A stretch of DNA of 64,000 nt from Cupriavidus necator A5-1. Lineage in GTDB: Bacteria > Pseudomonadota > Gammaproteobacteria > Burkholderiales > Burkholderiaceae. How positions within the stretch are numbered: position 1 is the first letter of the stretch; every line of letters begins with the position of its first letter. Of this stretch, positions 14,892-22,613 are shown one piece after another. The notes under the pieces are model-generated. The model saw only the letters and a program-made list of their open reading frames with translations. It made no database searches and was not told the DNA's origin. Both the position numbers and the translations under genes were made by a program. Where the stretch lies: positions 2,666,001 through 2,730,000 of the forward strand of contig NZ_JQLI01000008.1 of NCBI RefSeq assembly GCF_000744095.1, in the 5' to 3' direction.

Positions 14892-15184
14892 ATTGAATAT
14901 GAGCAAGTGCAAATGGCCATCATGCAGATTTGATCGTCGCGCTCCCACTTCCGCCGGAAAACGACTCGGCGATCTCGTCGGCTTGGCCAGCGGACACCTT
15001 CACGAATGCATCCAAGCCGATGTCCCTGCTGGCAAATCGCCGTGCGTGTTCTTCATCGCGCTCCCCTGAGCTTAAAGCCTTCCAGCCCAAATAGGACGAC
15101 GGCGCACAGGGCAAAAATCGAGGTCTGACTGAGCACGTGGCCAGCCCCGGAAACAAGGAACCTGATCGCTATGGATCGTGTGGT

Positions 15185-15478
15185 TCACTGGAGTTCGGCC
15201 CTTGATCTTGACGAACGCTCGCACTTGCAAGCGAAAACGACCCAAGTCGCCAGCTCGCGCTGCCCCGCAACGGATACCTGAGTTCCTGCGGCCAGTGTTG
15301 CTTTATGGCCTGCATCACAAAGTCTGATTGGACGGACTTGCGCCTGCGCAACGAGCATATGTCCGCAAGCTCTGCAGTTTTCCCAGCAAACGGAGCAACA
15401 ATCCAAGTCGACAAACCAGGTGGCGGAAGGGCTGCGGCGCTCGATCTCAGCCAAGGTACTTGCGGTGACGGCTCGCAT
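15185..15478 (-). CDS. Possible small Cys-rich protein
   Basis: 97 codons. A dense cysteine/histidine cluster (WFVDLDCCSVCWENCRACGH) about 24 residues in looks like a metal-binding knuckle, and a further Cys-x-Cys lies near the C-terminus. The frame is open much further upstream, so the ATG at 15478 is only a guess and has no clear ribosome-binding site. I do not recognise the family. It may be part of a degraded gene, since both neighbours to the right are broken. Confidence 0.3.
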   Translation of the reverse strand: MRAVTASTLAEIERRSPSATWFVDLDCCSVCWENCRACGHMLVAQAQVRPIRLCDAGHKATLAAGTQVSVAGQRELATWVVFACKCERSSRSRAELQ

Positions 15479-15569
15479 TTGACTGGTGCCATTCGTCCTC
15501 CGCCGCAGGGTAACCGAATGCCAACGGACGATTGATTGACAACGCTGACACAACCACAAGGAGGAAGAC

Positions 15570-15926
15570 ATGTCGAGGAAGACAGTGCGCAAACGGACGA
15601 TGTTGTCCCTGTCCACATCTTGCGCGATGGCTGCCATCGGAACGCCCGTCGCAGCACAATCGTCGGTCACGCTGTACGGCATCGTTGACACCAACATCGA
15701 GTTCAGCAACCACAATGCGGCCGACGGGAAGAGCGCCGCCTCGGGACTGAAGAATGCCTGGCGCATGCAGTCCGGTGGCATGAATTCGTCCCGCTGGGGC
15801 ATTCGGGGCACAGAAGACATGGGCGGTGGCCTCAAAGCCTTCTTTACATTGGAAAGCGGCTTCGAATCCGACACTGGCAGCATTGACGGTCGACTGTTCA
15901 GCCGCCTCGCTTTCGTGGGAGTCGGG
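15570..15926 (+). pseudogene. Truncated outer-membrane porin (N-terminal third)
   Basis: Begins with AGGAGG and ATG. A signal peptide ends CAMAAIGTPVAAQ, and the mature start SSVTLYGIVDTNIEF is typical of Burkholderiales general porins (Gram-negative porin family). Conserved MNSSRWGIRGTEDMGGGLKA, FTLESGFESDTG and LFSRLAFVG follow. Similarity stops at about 15926, where sequence of an antisense LysR gene takes over. Only about 120 of an expected ~350-380 residues remain, so no barrel can form. Confidence 0.8.
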
Positions 15927-16646
15927 AGTCTGAGCAGGACCCCAGACCATCCACTCGTTGCGCTCCACTCCGCGCACGGCAATCTCCTCGCGCAGCAATG
16001 CGCAGCCGTTTCCCGCACGCACATAGGCGTCGATTCCGCCGGTCTCCTCGATCTGGAGAACCACCCGTGGAGACAGGCCCTGCTTGTCGAAGAGCGCGCG
16101 CAGCAACTGATGGATATGCGACATCGGCAGACCGTCGATCCACGGCAATTCCGCTAGCGCGAGCCATCCGCCTCGCTGCATCGCGGCGGACATTCGCAAC
16201 GGCACCGCGACACGATAGGTCACAGAACGCAATACGTGCCATTGAAGATCGCGCGGCGGATTCACGCCGATAAAGTAGCCTGCCGCAAGCGCTCCGGCCC
16301 GGACAAGATCCGTGAGTTGCAGCGAAGAGCAGGGCCGCGTGCGCAGCTCCACAAGCGGCAAGGACTCCTGCACGCCGAAAGCCATCTCCCCCAGCCGGAG
16401 GAAATCGGCTTGCTCGCTGGGCACGCCAAATTCGATCCGCCCGCTCAGTTCGCCCTGCAGCCGCCTGGCTGTGGAACTTAGGTCCACGCCGGCCGCGAGA
16501 AGGGCCTCTGCCTTGGGAAGCAGCAGCTCCCCGGCGCGCGTGAGCGAGAACCGGCCGAGCGCGAAGCGCGGCTCCTGCGCCAGCACCGGTAGGATTTCGA
16601 CCAGCAATTGCACCCGGTCGGTGTAGCGCTTATCCCAGGTGCTCAT
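15927..16646 (-). pseudogene. Chimera: AbiEii toxin start fused to LysR effector domain
   Basis: Read from the ATG at 16646, the first 30 residues (MSTWDKRYTDRVQLLVEILP, then VLAQEPRFAL) are the N-terminus of an AbiEii nucleotidyltransferase toxin. This is the expected second gene of an abiE operon, overlapping the antitoxin stop by 17 nt. At about 16555 the frame runs directly into GRFSLTRAGELLLPKAEALL and on through a LysR-type effector-binding domain (GRIEFGVPSEQADFL, LPWIDGLPMSHIHQLL, YVRAGNGCALL). It has lost both the LysR HTH and the toxin catalytic core. The 3' end is cut at the porin junction, and read-through continues antisense to the porin. Neither activity should survive. Confidence 0.7.
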
Positions 16647-17441
16647 CCAAGTCTCCAGGCAAGGTGATCTGATAGGTCGGATGCAGGCGTCCCCCGGGCA
16701 CCAGCGCGCGCTTGCCCCGGCCCAGATCGACACCTTGGAGCGGCACATGCGACAGCCACGCATGCCGATGGCGTTCGGCCAGGGCCAGGAACGGACGCTT
16801 GGCCTTGATACTGCGGCAATGGCGCAGCAGCATGCCGACCCGTTGCGGCCGCAGCGTGGTCATCGCCTGCAGCAAGGCATCGGCCTCGTAGACCGACGCT
16901 GCATCCGTCACGCCATCGCACAGCTCGAGCATGGCCCGTTCCGGCGTGGAACAAACCAGCGCGTCCGTCCCGGATTTGGCCGCTTGCCATGCCAGTCCCT
17001 GATCGAGCAACGCCTTCTCCGTCATTTCGGGCGTGAAGCGCAACGCAGGCAGGTCGAATGGCCCCTTGCCTTGAAATTCGAAGCGCTCGTTCAACGGCAG
17101 CTTGCTCACCCATCCTGGAAGCCGGTCTGGCCCATAGAGCGTGATCGTGCCGGCTTCGCCCAGGCGCAGGTAGTGCTCGTGCCCCTCCAAGGCGAGCGCA
17201 AAGCGCCCGCCAACGTGCAGCGACAGCACCTCGCCGACCTGACCACGCCCTCCCATTGCAGGCGCCCGCCCTTCCTCATATAGATGCCACGCGCCGGCGA
17301 CACTAACCAGCCACTGGCCACGTAGCGTGCGACGAGGCTGTTGGAATAGCCCTGCGCCCGCAGCCACCGGCTGGAAACCAGGGTGGTGTCGCCAAGTTGG
17401 GTCAGAAGGCGGTTTAGCTTTCCAGCATTTTGATCACTCAT
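16630..17441 (-). pseudogene. AbiEi-family antitoxin/repressor, frameshifted
   Basis: The N-terminal winged helix starts at ATG 17441 (MSDQNAGKLNRLLTQLGDTT, YSNSLVARYVASGWLVSPAR, GIYMRKGGRLQWEGVV). The C-terminal antitoxin domain is in another frame (LHVGGRFALALEGHEHYLRL, GWVSKLPLNERFEFQGKG, TPERAMLELCDGV) and ends at 16630. One small indel near 17235-17250 explains the break. AbiEi is the antitoxin and autorepressor of type IV toxin-antitoxin/abortive infection systems. The N-terminal DNA-binding part could still be made. The partner toxin is also destroyed, consistent with joint decay. Confidence 0.75.
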
Positions 17442-17448
17442 AGTGCTC
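17432..17448. promoter_or_regulatory. AbiEi operator-like palindrome 1
   Basis: GATCACTCATAGTGCTC, of the form GAnCACT-N3-AGTGnTC, overlaps the antitoxin start codon. A second site of the same form lies at 17507-17523. AbiEi antitoxins are known to repress their operon by binding paired inverted repeats at the promoter. Confidence 0.55.
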
Positions 17449-17506
17449 AAAATGCACCTTCTATAAACCTCCGCCAACCTTCCGTGGTTTAAAGAACTGA
17501 AAAATA

Positions 17507-17523
17507 GATCACTCAGAGTGTTC
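17507..17523. promoter_or_regulatory. AbiEi operator-like palindrome 2
   Basis: GATCACTCAGAGTGTTC, the same GAnCACT-N3-AGTGnTC form as site 1, 75 bp further upstream of the antitoxin gene. The two sites bracket the region where the abiE promoter should lie. Confidence 0.55.
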
Positions 17524-17596
17524 TTTTTGCCACGATTATGAACCACCGGTAGATGATCAGCGGCAAGCCCGGATATCAGAGCCATAGGAACCACCC

Positions 17597-18853
17597 TCAC
17601 AGCGCCGCGCTCAGCGCCGGAACCGAAACGTTCTCGGGCATCAGCGTCGGCACGTGGGTCCGTCCATCGATCCAGGCGTCGACCATGTCGGCCCACTCCT
17701 GCAGCATGTGGCGCCGCTGGTCTGCGTACTCGGCCTTGTTGTAGACCGAGCGCGAGGAACGTCCCTCCTCGTGCGCCAGCCACTTTTCGATCCAGTCGCG
17801 GTTGAAGCCCACTTCGTTGAGCAGCGTCGAACCGGTACGGCGCAGGTCGTGGACGGTGAACGGCTCCAGCGGCAGGCCTGCGGCCTTCGCGCGCTCGGCC
17901 ACAATCTGCGTGACCCGGTTCAAAGTCGCCTTCGACATGCAGCGGTCGGCGTCGTAGCGCGACGGCAAGACGAACTTGGAGCCGGCTGCGCAGGTGTGCA
18001 GCGCCACGAAGATGTCCAGCGCCTGGCGCGACAGATAGACTACGTGCGCATTGCGCCCCTTCATCCGCTGCTTCGGAATCGTCCAAGTCGCACTCTCGAA
18101 GTCCACCTCATTCCAGGTCGCCTCGATCAGTTCGCTCTTGCGCACCAGCGTCAGCAAGATCAGACGCAAGGCTCGGCGGATCGTCGGATATGTGGCAACG
18201 GACTCCAGTTGGTGGAATGCCAACCGGATTTCCAGCGGCGACAAGGCTCGATCCTTCGGCACGAAGCTCGCAATCGAGGCAGCGCCCACGTCGTCGGCCG
18301 GGTTGTCCACCTTCTCACCATGCAGAATGGCGAAGACATAGACCTGTTTCACGATGTCGCGAACGTGCACCGCCGTGGCGGGCGCGCCGCGGTTCTTCAC
18401 CGTGTTGCACAAGGCGCGAAGGTCATCGGCGGCGATCTCGTTGAGCAGCCGGTTCCTGAATGCAGGCAGGATATCCCGATCGACGATGCTCTTTCGCATC
18501 GCCCGCGTGCTATCGGCCATCCTGGCATCGGCGAGCCACCGGGCAGTCATGTCGCCGAAGTTCTTGGCAGCGGTCAGTCGCCGCTTCTCGCGCTGCTTCT
18601 CATGCGCCGGAGACTTGCCTTGGGCGACAGCCTTCTTGGCATCAAACAGCTTTTCGCGGGGCAGGGCCAGCGAGATACCGGCCGGCCTATAGCGGCCGAT
18701 GGTCAGCGTCTCCCGACGGCCGTTGAGACGGTAATCGTAGCGGAAGGTGACGGTACCGGTCGGCGATACCGTCACGTACATGCCATCGCGCTCAAAAGCC
18801 TTATAAGTCTTGGACTTAGGCTTGAGGTTGCGCAGTGCGGTGTCGGTAAGCAT
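17597..18853 (-). CDS. P4-type tyrosine recombinase (island integrase)
   Basis: 418 residues. The N-terminal DUF4102 arm-binding domain (MLTDTALRNLKPKSKTYKAF, LTIGRYRPAGISLA) precedes a core-binding domain (about 95-190). The catalytic domain has Arg238 (LVRKSELIEATW), His335 and Arg338 (HDLRRTGST), His361 (LAHEEG) and probable nucleophile Tyr371 (SVYNKAEY), so it looks complete. It should integrate and excise the island. It lies next to the 3' end of guaA, with putative arm-type repeats and an IS630 element between, and no tRNA gene is present. That position suggests guaA as the attachment locus. Confidence 0.9.
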   Translation of the reverse strand: MLTDTALRNLKPKSKTYKAFERDGMYVTVSPTGTVTFRYDYRLNGRRETLTIGRYRPAGISLALPREKLFDAKKAVAQGKSPAHEKQREKRRLTAAKNFGDMTARWLADARMADSTRAMRKSIVDRDILPAFRNRLLNEIAADDLRALCNTVKNRGAPATAVHVRDIVKQVYVFAILHGEKVDNPADDVGAASIASFVPKDRALSPLEIRLAFHQLESVATYPTIRRALRLILLTLVRKSELIEATWNEVDFESATWTIPKQRMKGRNAHVVYLSRQALDIFVALHTCAAGSKFVLPSRYDADRCMSKATLNRVTQIVAERAKAAGLPLEPFTVHDLRRTGSTLLNEVGFNRDWIEKWLAHEEGRSSRSVYNKAEYADQRRHMLQEWADMVDAWIDGRTHVPTLMPENVSVPALSAAL

Positions 18854-18881
18854 CGAGGTTTTTCCTCCTGTTCGTGACGGC

Positions 18882-18892
18882 TTTTACCGTCA
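18882..18892 (+). repeat. Putative integrase arm-type site 1
   Basis: TTTTACCGTCA, 29 bp upstream of the integrase start. It shares the form TTYTACCGYCA with sites at 18952-18962, 20120-20130 and 20132-20142, all in the same orientation. Confidence 0.45.
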
Positions 18893-18951
18893 GGGGTCAG
18901 GAGACCTGCTGATGCCCGAAAAGCCGCAGAAACTCAGCTTACGGAGGAGAT

Positions 18952-18962
18952 TTTTACCGTCA
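18952..18962 (+). repeat. Putative integrase arm-type site 2
   Basis: TTTTACCGTCA, identical to site 1 and 70 bp from it. The IS630 element begins 39 bp further on and separates it from sites 3 and 4. Confidence 0.45.
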
Positions 18963-19001
18963 AAGACCGATTTGGTCTGGATAGTAAACGGGAGGGTCTT
19001 A

Positions 19002-20103
19002 CTCACCAGTCCGTAAATAAAGCGACAAAAATTGGAACCTCGTGACGACCGTTTAGTCTCATTCAACATGAAACGAGATGGCCGTACACTGGATCGCGCG
19101 ACGCAAGAGGAATTCCGCCGACTTGCCTTGCGCCGGGTTCGCGAAGGCGAGAAACCATCGGTGGTGGTGAAGTCGCTGGGCATGAACCGAACGTCAATCT
19201 ACCGTTGGCTCAAGGCGGCCTCGGGCCCGGGCAAAGGCGCGCGGGCGCTGGCATCGCGTCCAGCGACAGGCCGGCCACGCAAGCTCACGCGAGCGCAACA
19301 GGCGCAGGTCTTTCGGTGGATCAACGGGCGGGATCCTCGGCAATACGGTCTGGACTTCGGGCTGTGGACACGACAGATTGTGGCCACGCTCATCGATGAG
19401 AAATTTGATGTGAAGATGGGTGTCACAGCGGTGGGCAGGCTGCTGGCGGGACTGGGCTTGAGCCCGCAAAAGCCATTGCAGCGGGCGTACCAACGAGATC
19501 CGCAGGCCGTCGAACGCTGGCAGCGTGAATCATTTCCGGGCATTGCGGCTGCGGCCAAGCAAAGCGGTGCGGACATCTACTTCTGGGACGAATCAGGATT
19601 TCGAGCCGACGCGGTGCATGGCAAGACCTGGGCGGTCAAAGGCGAGACACCGGTGATTGAGCGCCCCGGGCAGCGCCAATCGATTTCCGCCGCGTCCGCG
19701 GTGAACGCCAAAGGTGCCTTCTGGTTTGCGATCTACAAAGGGGCCTTGACCGCGGAGCTATTCATCGAATTGCTCAAGAAGATGATGAAGGGCCGCAACC
19801 GCCCAGTGCATCTGATCGTTGATGGACTGCCAGCACACAAGAAGGCCAATGTGCGCGAGTACATCGAATCGACCAAGGGAAAGCTCACGATGCATGTGCT
19901 GCCGGGATACGCGCCCGACCTGAATCCCGACGAGTTCGTGTGGAGTCATCTCAAGCGAACTGGTGTGGCGCGCAATCCGTTGCGAGCGGGCGAGAAACTG
20001 GAAATCCGCGTTGAGCAGCACCTGCACGAGGTGAAGAAGAACCGCCGGCTTGTGCGCTCATTCTTCGACGCCCCATCTGTCGCCTATATTTCGGACTGCT
20101 GAG
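19002..20103 (+). mobile_element. IS630-family insertion sequence, apparently complete
   Basis: A 1102-bp element bounded by terminal inverted repeats (CTCACCAGTCCG at the left, complement of CGGACTGCTGAG at the right; similarity extends about 27 bp at roughly 75 percent). It is flanked by TA on both sides (19000-19001 and 20104-20105), the target duplication expected of IS630/Tc1-mariner elements. It contains one intact transposase gene. It landed between the integrase gene and guaA, splitting the arm-site array. Confidence 0.8.
19068..20102 (+). CDS. IS630-family transposase
   Basis: 344 residues from the ATG at 19068 (MKRDGRTLDRATQEEFRRLA). An N-terminal helix-turn-helix (VKSLGMNRTSIYRWLKAASG) and winged helix (about 70-150) precede a DDE core. 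The core's acidic residues lie in DIYFWDESGF, HLIVDGLPAHKK and LPGYAPDLNPDEFVW, the hallmark of IS630/mariner enzymes. The frame is uninterrupted, and the stop codon lies inside the right terminal repeat, which is common in compact ISs. A 12-codon upstream extension exists but would start inside the left terminal region. Confidence 0.9.
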   Translation: MKRDGRTLDRATQEEFRRLALRRVREGEKPSVVVKSLGMNRTSIYRWLKAASGPGKGARALASRPATGRPRKLTRAQQAQVFRWINGRDPRQYGLDFGLWTRQIVATLIDEKFDVKMGVTAVGRLLAGLGLSPQKPLQRAYQRDPQAVERWQRESFPGIAAAAKQSGADIYFWDESGFRADAVHGKTWAVKGETPVIERPGQRQSISAASAVNAKGAFWFAIYKGALTAELFIELLKKMMKGRNRPVHLIVDGLPAHKKANVREYIESTKGKLTMHVLPGYAPDLNPDEFVWSHLKRTGVARNPLRAGEKLEIRVEQHLHEVKKNRRLVRSFFDAPSVAYISDC

Positions 20104-20119
20104 TAATCCGGCCTCAGAG

Positions 20120-20143
20120 TTCTACCGCCACTTCTACCGCCAC
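20120..20143 (+). repeat. Tandem 12-bp repeat, putative integrase arm-type sites 3 and 4
   Basis: TTCTACCGCCAC occurs twice head to tail. It resembles TTTTACCGTCA upstream of the integrase gene. Without the IS630 insertion, all four sites would lie within about 160 bp. Confidence 0.45.
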
Positions 20144-20160
20144 CCTGTTCCGCTGGCCGG

Positions 20161-20182
20161 CGATAGTCACCGATAGCTACCG
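20161..20182 (+). repeat. Direct repeat with 20224-20245, near the guaA junction
   Basis: The 22-bp CGATAG-containing unit (CGATAGTCACCGATAGCTACCG) matches 20224-20245 at about 18 of 22 positions. The spacing is 63 bp, between the arm-site array and the end of guaA. It may be a binding site for an integrase accessory protein or part of the attachment region. Confidence 0.4.
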
Positions 20183-20223
20183 CGACGTATTTCTTTGTAA
20201 ATCAATACGTTACAGCAGCCTTT

Positions 20224-20245
20224 CGATAGTGGCCGATAGGCCCCG
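20224..20245 (+). repeat. Direct repeat, second copy, 12 bp before the guaA stop
   Basis: CGATAGTGGCCGATAGGCCCCG, the partner of the 20161-20182 copy. The island/chromosome junction is expected close by, at the 3' end of guaA. Confidence 0.4.
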
Positions 20246-20257
20246 AAGAACCGGATT

Positions 20258-21877
20258 TCACTCCCACTCAATCGTCGCCGGCGGCTTCCCCGACACGTCA
20301 TACACCACCCGGTTCAGCCCACGCACTTCGTTGATGATCCGGTTCGAGCAACGCCCTAGCAGCGCATAAGGCAGGTGCGCCCAGTGCGCCGTCATGAAGT
20401 CGGTAGTCTGCACCGCGCGCAGCGCGACGACATAGTCGTAGGTACGGCCATCACCCATCACGCCGACTGATTTCACCGGCAGGAACACCGCAAACGCCTG
20501 GCTGGTCAGGTCATACCAGCTCTTGCCGACCTGGTTCGGCTCGCACAGCCCCGCGGCGGCGTCATGTTCGCTGGCGATGGTCTTGCGCAGTTCTTCGATG
20601 AAGATGGCGTCGGCGCGGCGCAGCAGGTCGGCGTATTCACGCTTGACTTCGCCCAGGATGCGCACGCCCAGGCCCGGGCCCGGGAACGGGTGGCGGTAGA
20701 CCATTTCGGGCGGCAGGCCGAGTTCCACGCCAAGCTCGCGCACTTCGTCCTTGAACAGGTCGCGCAGCGGCTCGAGCAGCTTCAGGCCCAGCGTTTCCGG
20801 CAGGCCACCGACGTTGTGGTGGCTCTTGATGGTGGTGGCCTTCTTGGTCTTGGTGCCGCCCGATTCCACCACGTCCGGGTAGATCGTGCCCTGCGCCAGC
20901 CACTTGGCGTTGGTCAGCTTCTTGGCCTCGGCCTGGAACACTTCGACGAATTCGCGGCCGATGATCTTGCGCTTCTGCTCGGGGTCGGTCACGCCGGCCA
21001 GGTGGCCGAGGAACTGTTCAGAGGCGTCGATATGCACGACCTTGGCGTGCAGGCGGCCGGCGAACATCTCCATCACCATCTTGCCTTCGTCCTGGCGCAG
21101 CAGACCGTGGTCGACGAAGACGCAGGTGAGCTGGTCGCCGATGGCGCGGTGGATCAGCGCGGCGGCCACGGACGAATCGACGCCGCCCGACAGGCCCAGG
21201 ATCACTTCCTCGTCGCCCACTTGCTCGCGGATCTTGGCGACGGCTTCCTCGATGTGGTCGCGCATGACCCAGTCAGGCTTGCAGCCGGCGATGCCGAGCA
21301 CGAAGCGCTCCAGCATCTGGCGGCCCTTGACGGTGTGCGTGACCTCGGGGTGAAACTGCACGGCGTAGTAGTGGCGCGCCTCGTCGGCCATGCCGGCGAT
21401 CGGGCAGCTCGGCGTGGAGGCCATCAGCTTGAAGCCCGGCGGCAGGCCGGTGACCTTGTCGCCGTGGCTCATCCAGACCTTGAGCATGCCGTGGCCTTCC
21501 GGCGTGCGGAAATCCTCGATGTCCTTGAGCAGCTCGGTATGGCCGTGGGCGCGCATCTCGGCATAGCCGAATTCGCGCTGGTCGCTCCATTCCACCTTGC
21601 CGCCCAGTTGCACGGCCATGGTCTGCATGCCGTAGCAGATGCCCAGCACCGGCACACCCAGGTCCCACACCGCCTGCGGCGCGCGCAGCTGTTGGTCTTC
21701 ATAGGTGCTGGCGTGGCTGCCCGACAGGATGATGGCCTTGGGGGCGAACTCGCGCACGAACGCGTCGGAGACGTCGTTCGGATGGATTTCGCAGTAGACG
21801 TGCGCCTCGCGGACGCGGCGGGCGATCAGCTGCGTGACCTGCGAACCGAAATCAAGAATGAGGATTTTGTCGTGCAT
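20258..21877 (-). CDS. guaA: GMP synthase (glutamine-hydrolysing)
   Basis: 539 residues, full length. The N-terminal class I glutamine amidotransferase domain has GICYGMQ (nucleophile Cys81) and the His-Glu pair in QFHPEVTH. The ATP-pyrophosphatase domain begins at the P-loop LSGGVDSSVAAAL (about 229), and the C-terminal dimerisation domain ends KPPATIEWE. It converts XMP to GMP in purine synthesis, in the cytosol. Its start overlaps the end of the upstream membrane-protein gene by 26 nt. Its 3' end borders the integrase island; the protein end is intact, so integration preserved the coding sequence. Confidence 0.97.
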   Translation of the reverse strand: MHDKILILDFGSQVTQLIARRVREAHVYCEIHPNDVSDAFVREFAPKAIILSGSHASTYEDQQLRAPQAVWDLGVPVLGICYGMQTMAVQLGGKVEWSDQREFGYAEMRAHGHTELLKDIEDFRTPEGHGMLKVWMSHGDKVTGLPPGFKLMASTPSCPIAGMADEARHYYAVQFHPEVTHTVKGRQMLERFVLGIAGCKPDWVMRDHIEEAVAKIREQVGDEEVILGLSGGVDSSVAAALIHRAIGDQLTCVFVDHGLLRQDEGKMVMEMFAGRLHAKVVHIDASEQFLGHLAGVTDPEQKRKIIGREFVEVFQAEAKKLTNAKWLAQGTIYPDVVESGGTKTKKATTIKSHHNVGGLPETLGLKLLEPLRDLFKDEVRELGVELGLPPEMVYRHPFPGPGLGVRILGEVKREYADLLRRADAIFIEELRKTIASEHDAAAGLCEPNQVGKSWYDLTSQAFAVFLPVKSVGVMGDGRTYDYVVALRAVQTTDFMTAHWAHLPYALLGRCSNRIINEVRGLNRVVYDVSGKPPATIEWE

Positions 21878-22463
21878 GATGGGCCGATGGCTTGTCTTCC
21901 GTTGCGGGCTCGGTCACGACTTCCGTGCCGGGGCCATAGCCCGGCGGCGGTGTGATGACCGGCTCGCGCCGGTATTCTGGGGTATTCGTGTGGCGCGCCG
22001 CGGGGACGACGCCGGGTTCCTTCCTGGATTCCTGTTCCTGTAGCGCGCGCTCCATCTTCCGTTGCCGTTCGCGCTCGCGCACGCGCTTTGACGCGGGAAT
22101 CTGTACCACGGCAAAGAACGCCAGCACCACGGCGATGGTCGGCAGCCAGATCTTGCCGGCGCCTTCCAGCGGCAGCTCCAGGAACACCATCCAGCCGATG
22201 ATCAGCAATGCGCTGGCCAGGTTCACATAGCCGGCCGTACGCGCCACCGGCACCGTCAACTGGCCGTTGAATGCGGCCTGCCACAGCAGCACCGACAAGC
22301 CGACCAGCGCCACGCCCAGCAACTGCCCGAACAGCGCAGGCTGCGGCTGCGGCAACTGCAGCGCCGCATACAGCGTGGTAAACGGGGACATCAATAACAA
22401 AATGCCCAGCAGCAAATCCACCAGGGCATCGAAAAACAGCACCGCTCGCAGCAATACCTTCAT
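21852..22463 (-). CDS. Hypothetical four-helix inner-membrane protein
   Basis: 203 residues with about four hydrophobic segments (residues 5-35, 43-62, 75-95, 103-122). A highly charged region (KRVRERERQRKMERALQEQE) and a Pro-rich tail follow. I do not know the family. It lies between guaB and guaA and overlaps the guaA start by 26 nt, so the two are probably co-transcribed and coupled. A link to purine synthesis is not evident. Confidence 0.7.
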   Translation of the reverse strand: MKVLLRAVLFFDALVDLLLGILLLMSPFTTLYAALQLPQPQPALFGQLLGVALVGLSVLLWQAAFNGQLTVPVARTAGYVNLASALLIIGWMVFLELPLEGAGKIWLPTIAVVLAFFAVVQIPASKRVRERERQRKMERALQEQESRKEPGVVPAARHTNTPEYRREPVITPPPGYGPGTEVVTEPATEDKPSAHHARQNPHS

Positions 22464-22613
22464 TGGCGCTCCTCGTCTTGGGCCCGGCCGATGGTGCGGC
22501 TGGCGTCAAGGCAACGCCGGCATGGCGCGCGGCCAGGGCCGGATGGATTCCGGTCAGGCGAAGGGAGCGCCAGCAGCGGCGCTCCCTCGCCCCGACGATC
22601 ATGCGGTTGCGCG

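Noticed and set aside
17597..20257. Integration at a tRNA gene
   Set aside because: No tRNA-like cloverleaf is visible between the integrase gene and guaA.
20564..21955. 463-codon open frame antisense to guaA
   Set aside because: Shadow of guaA; no recognisable domain.
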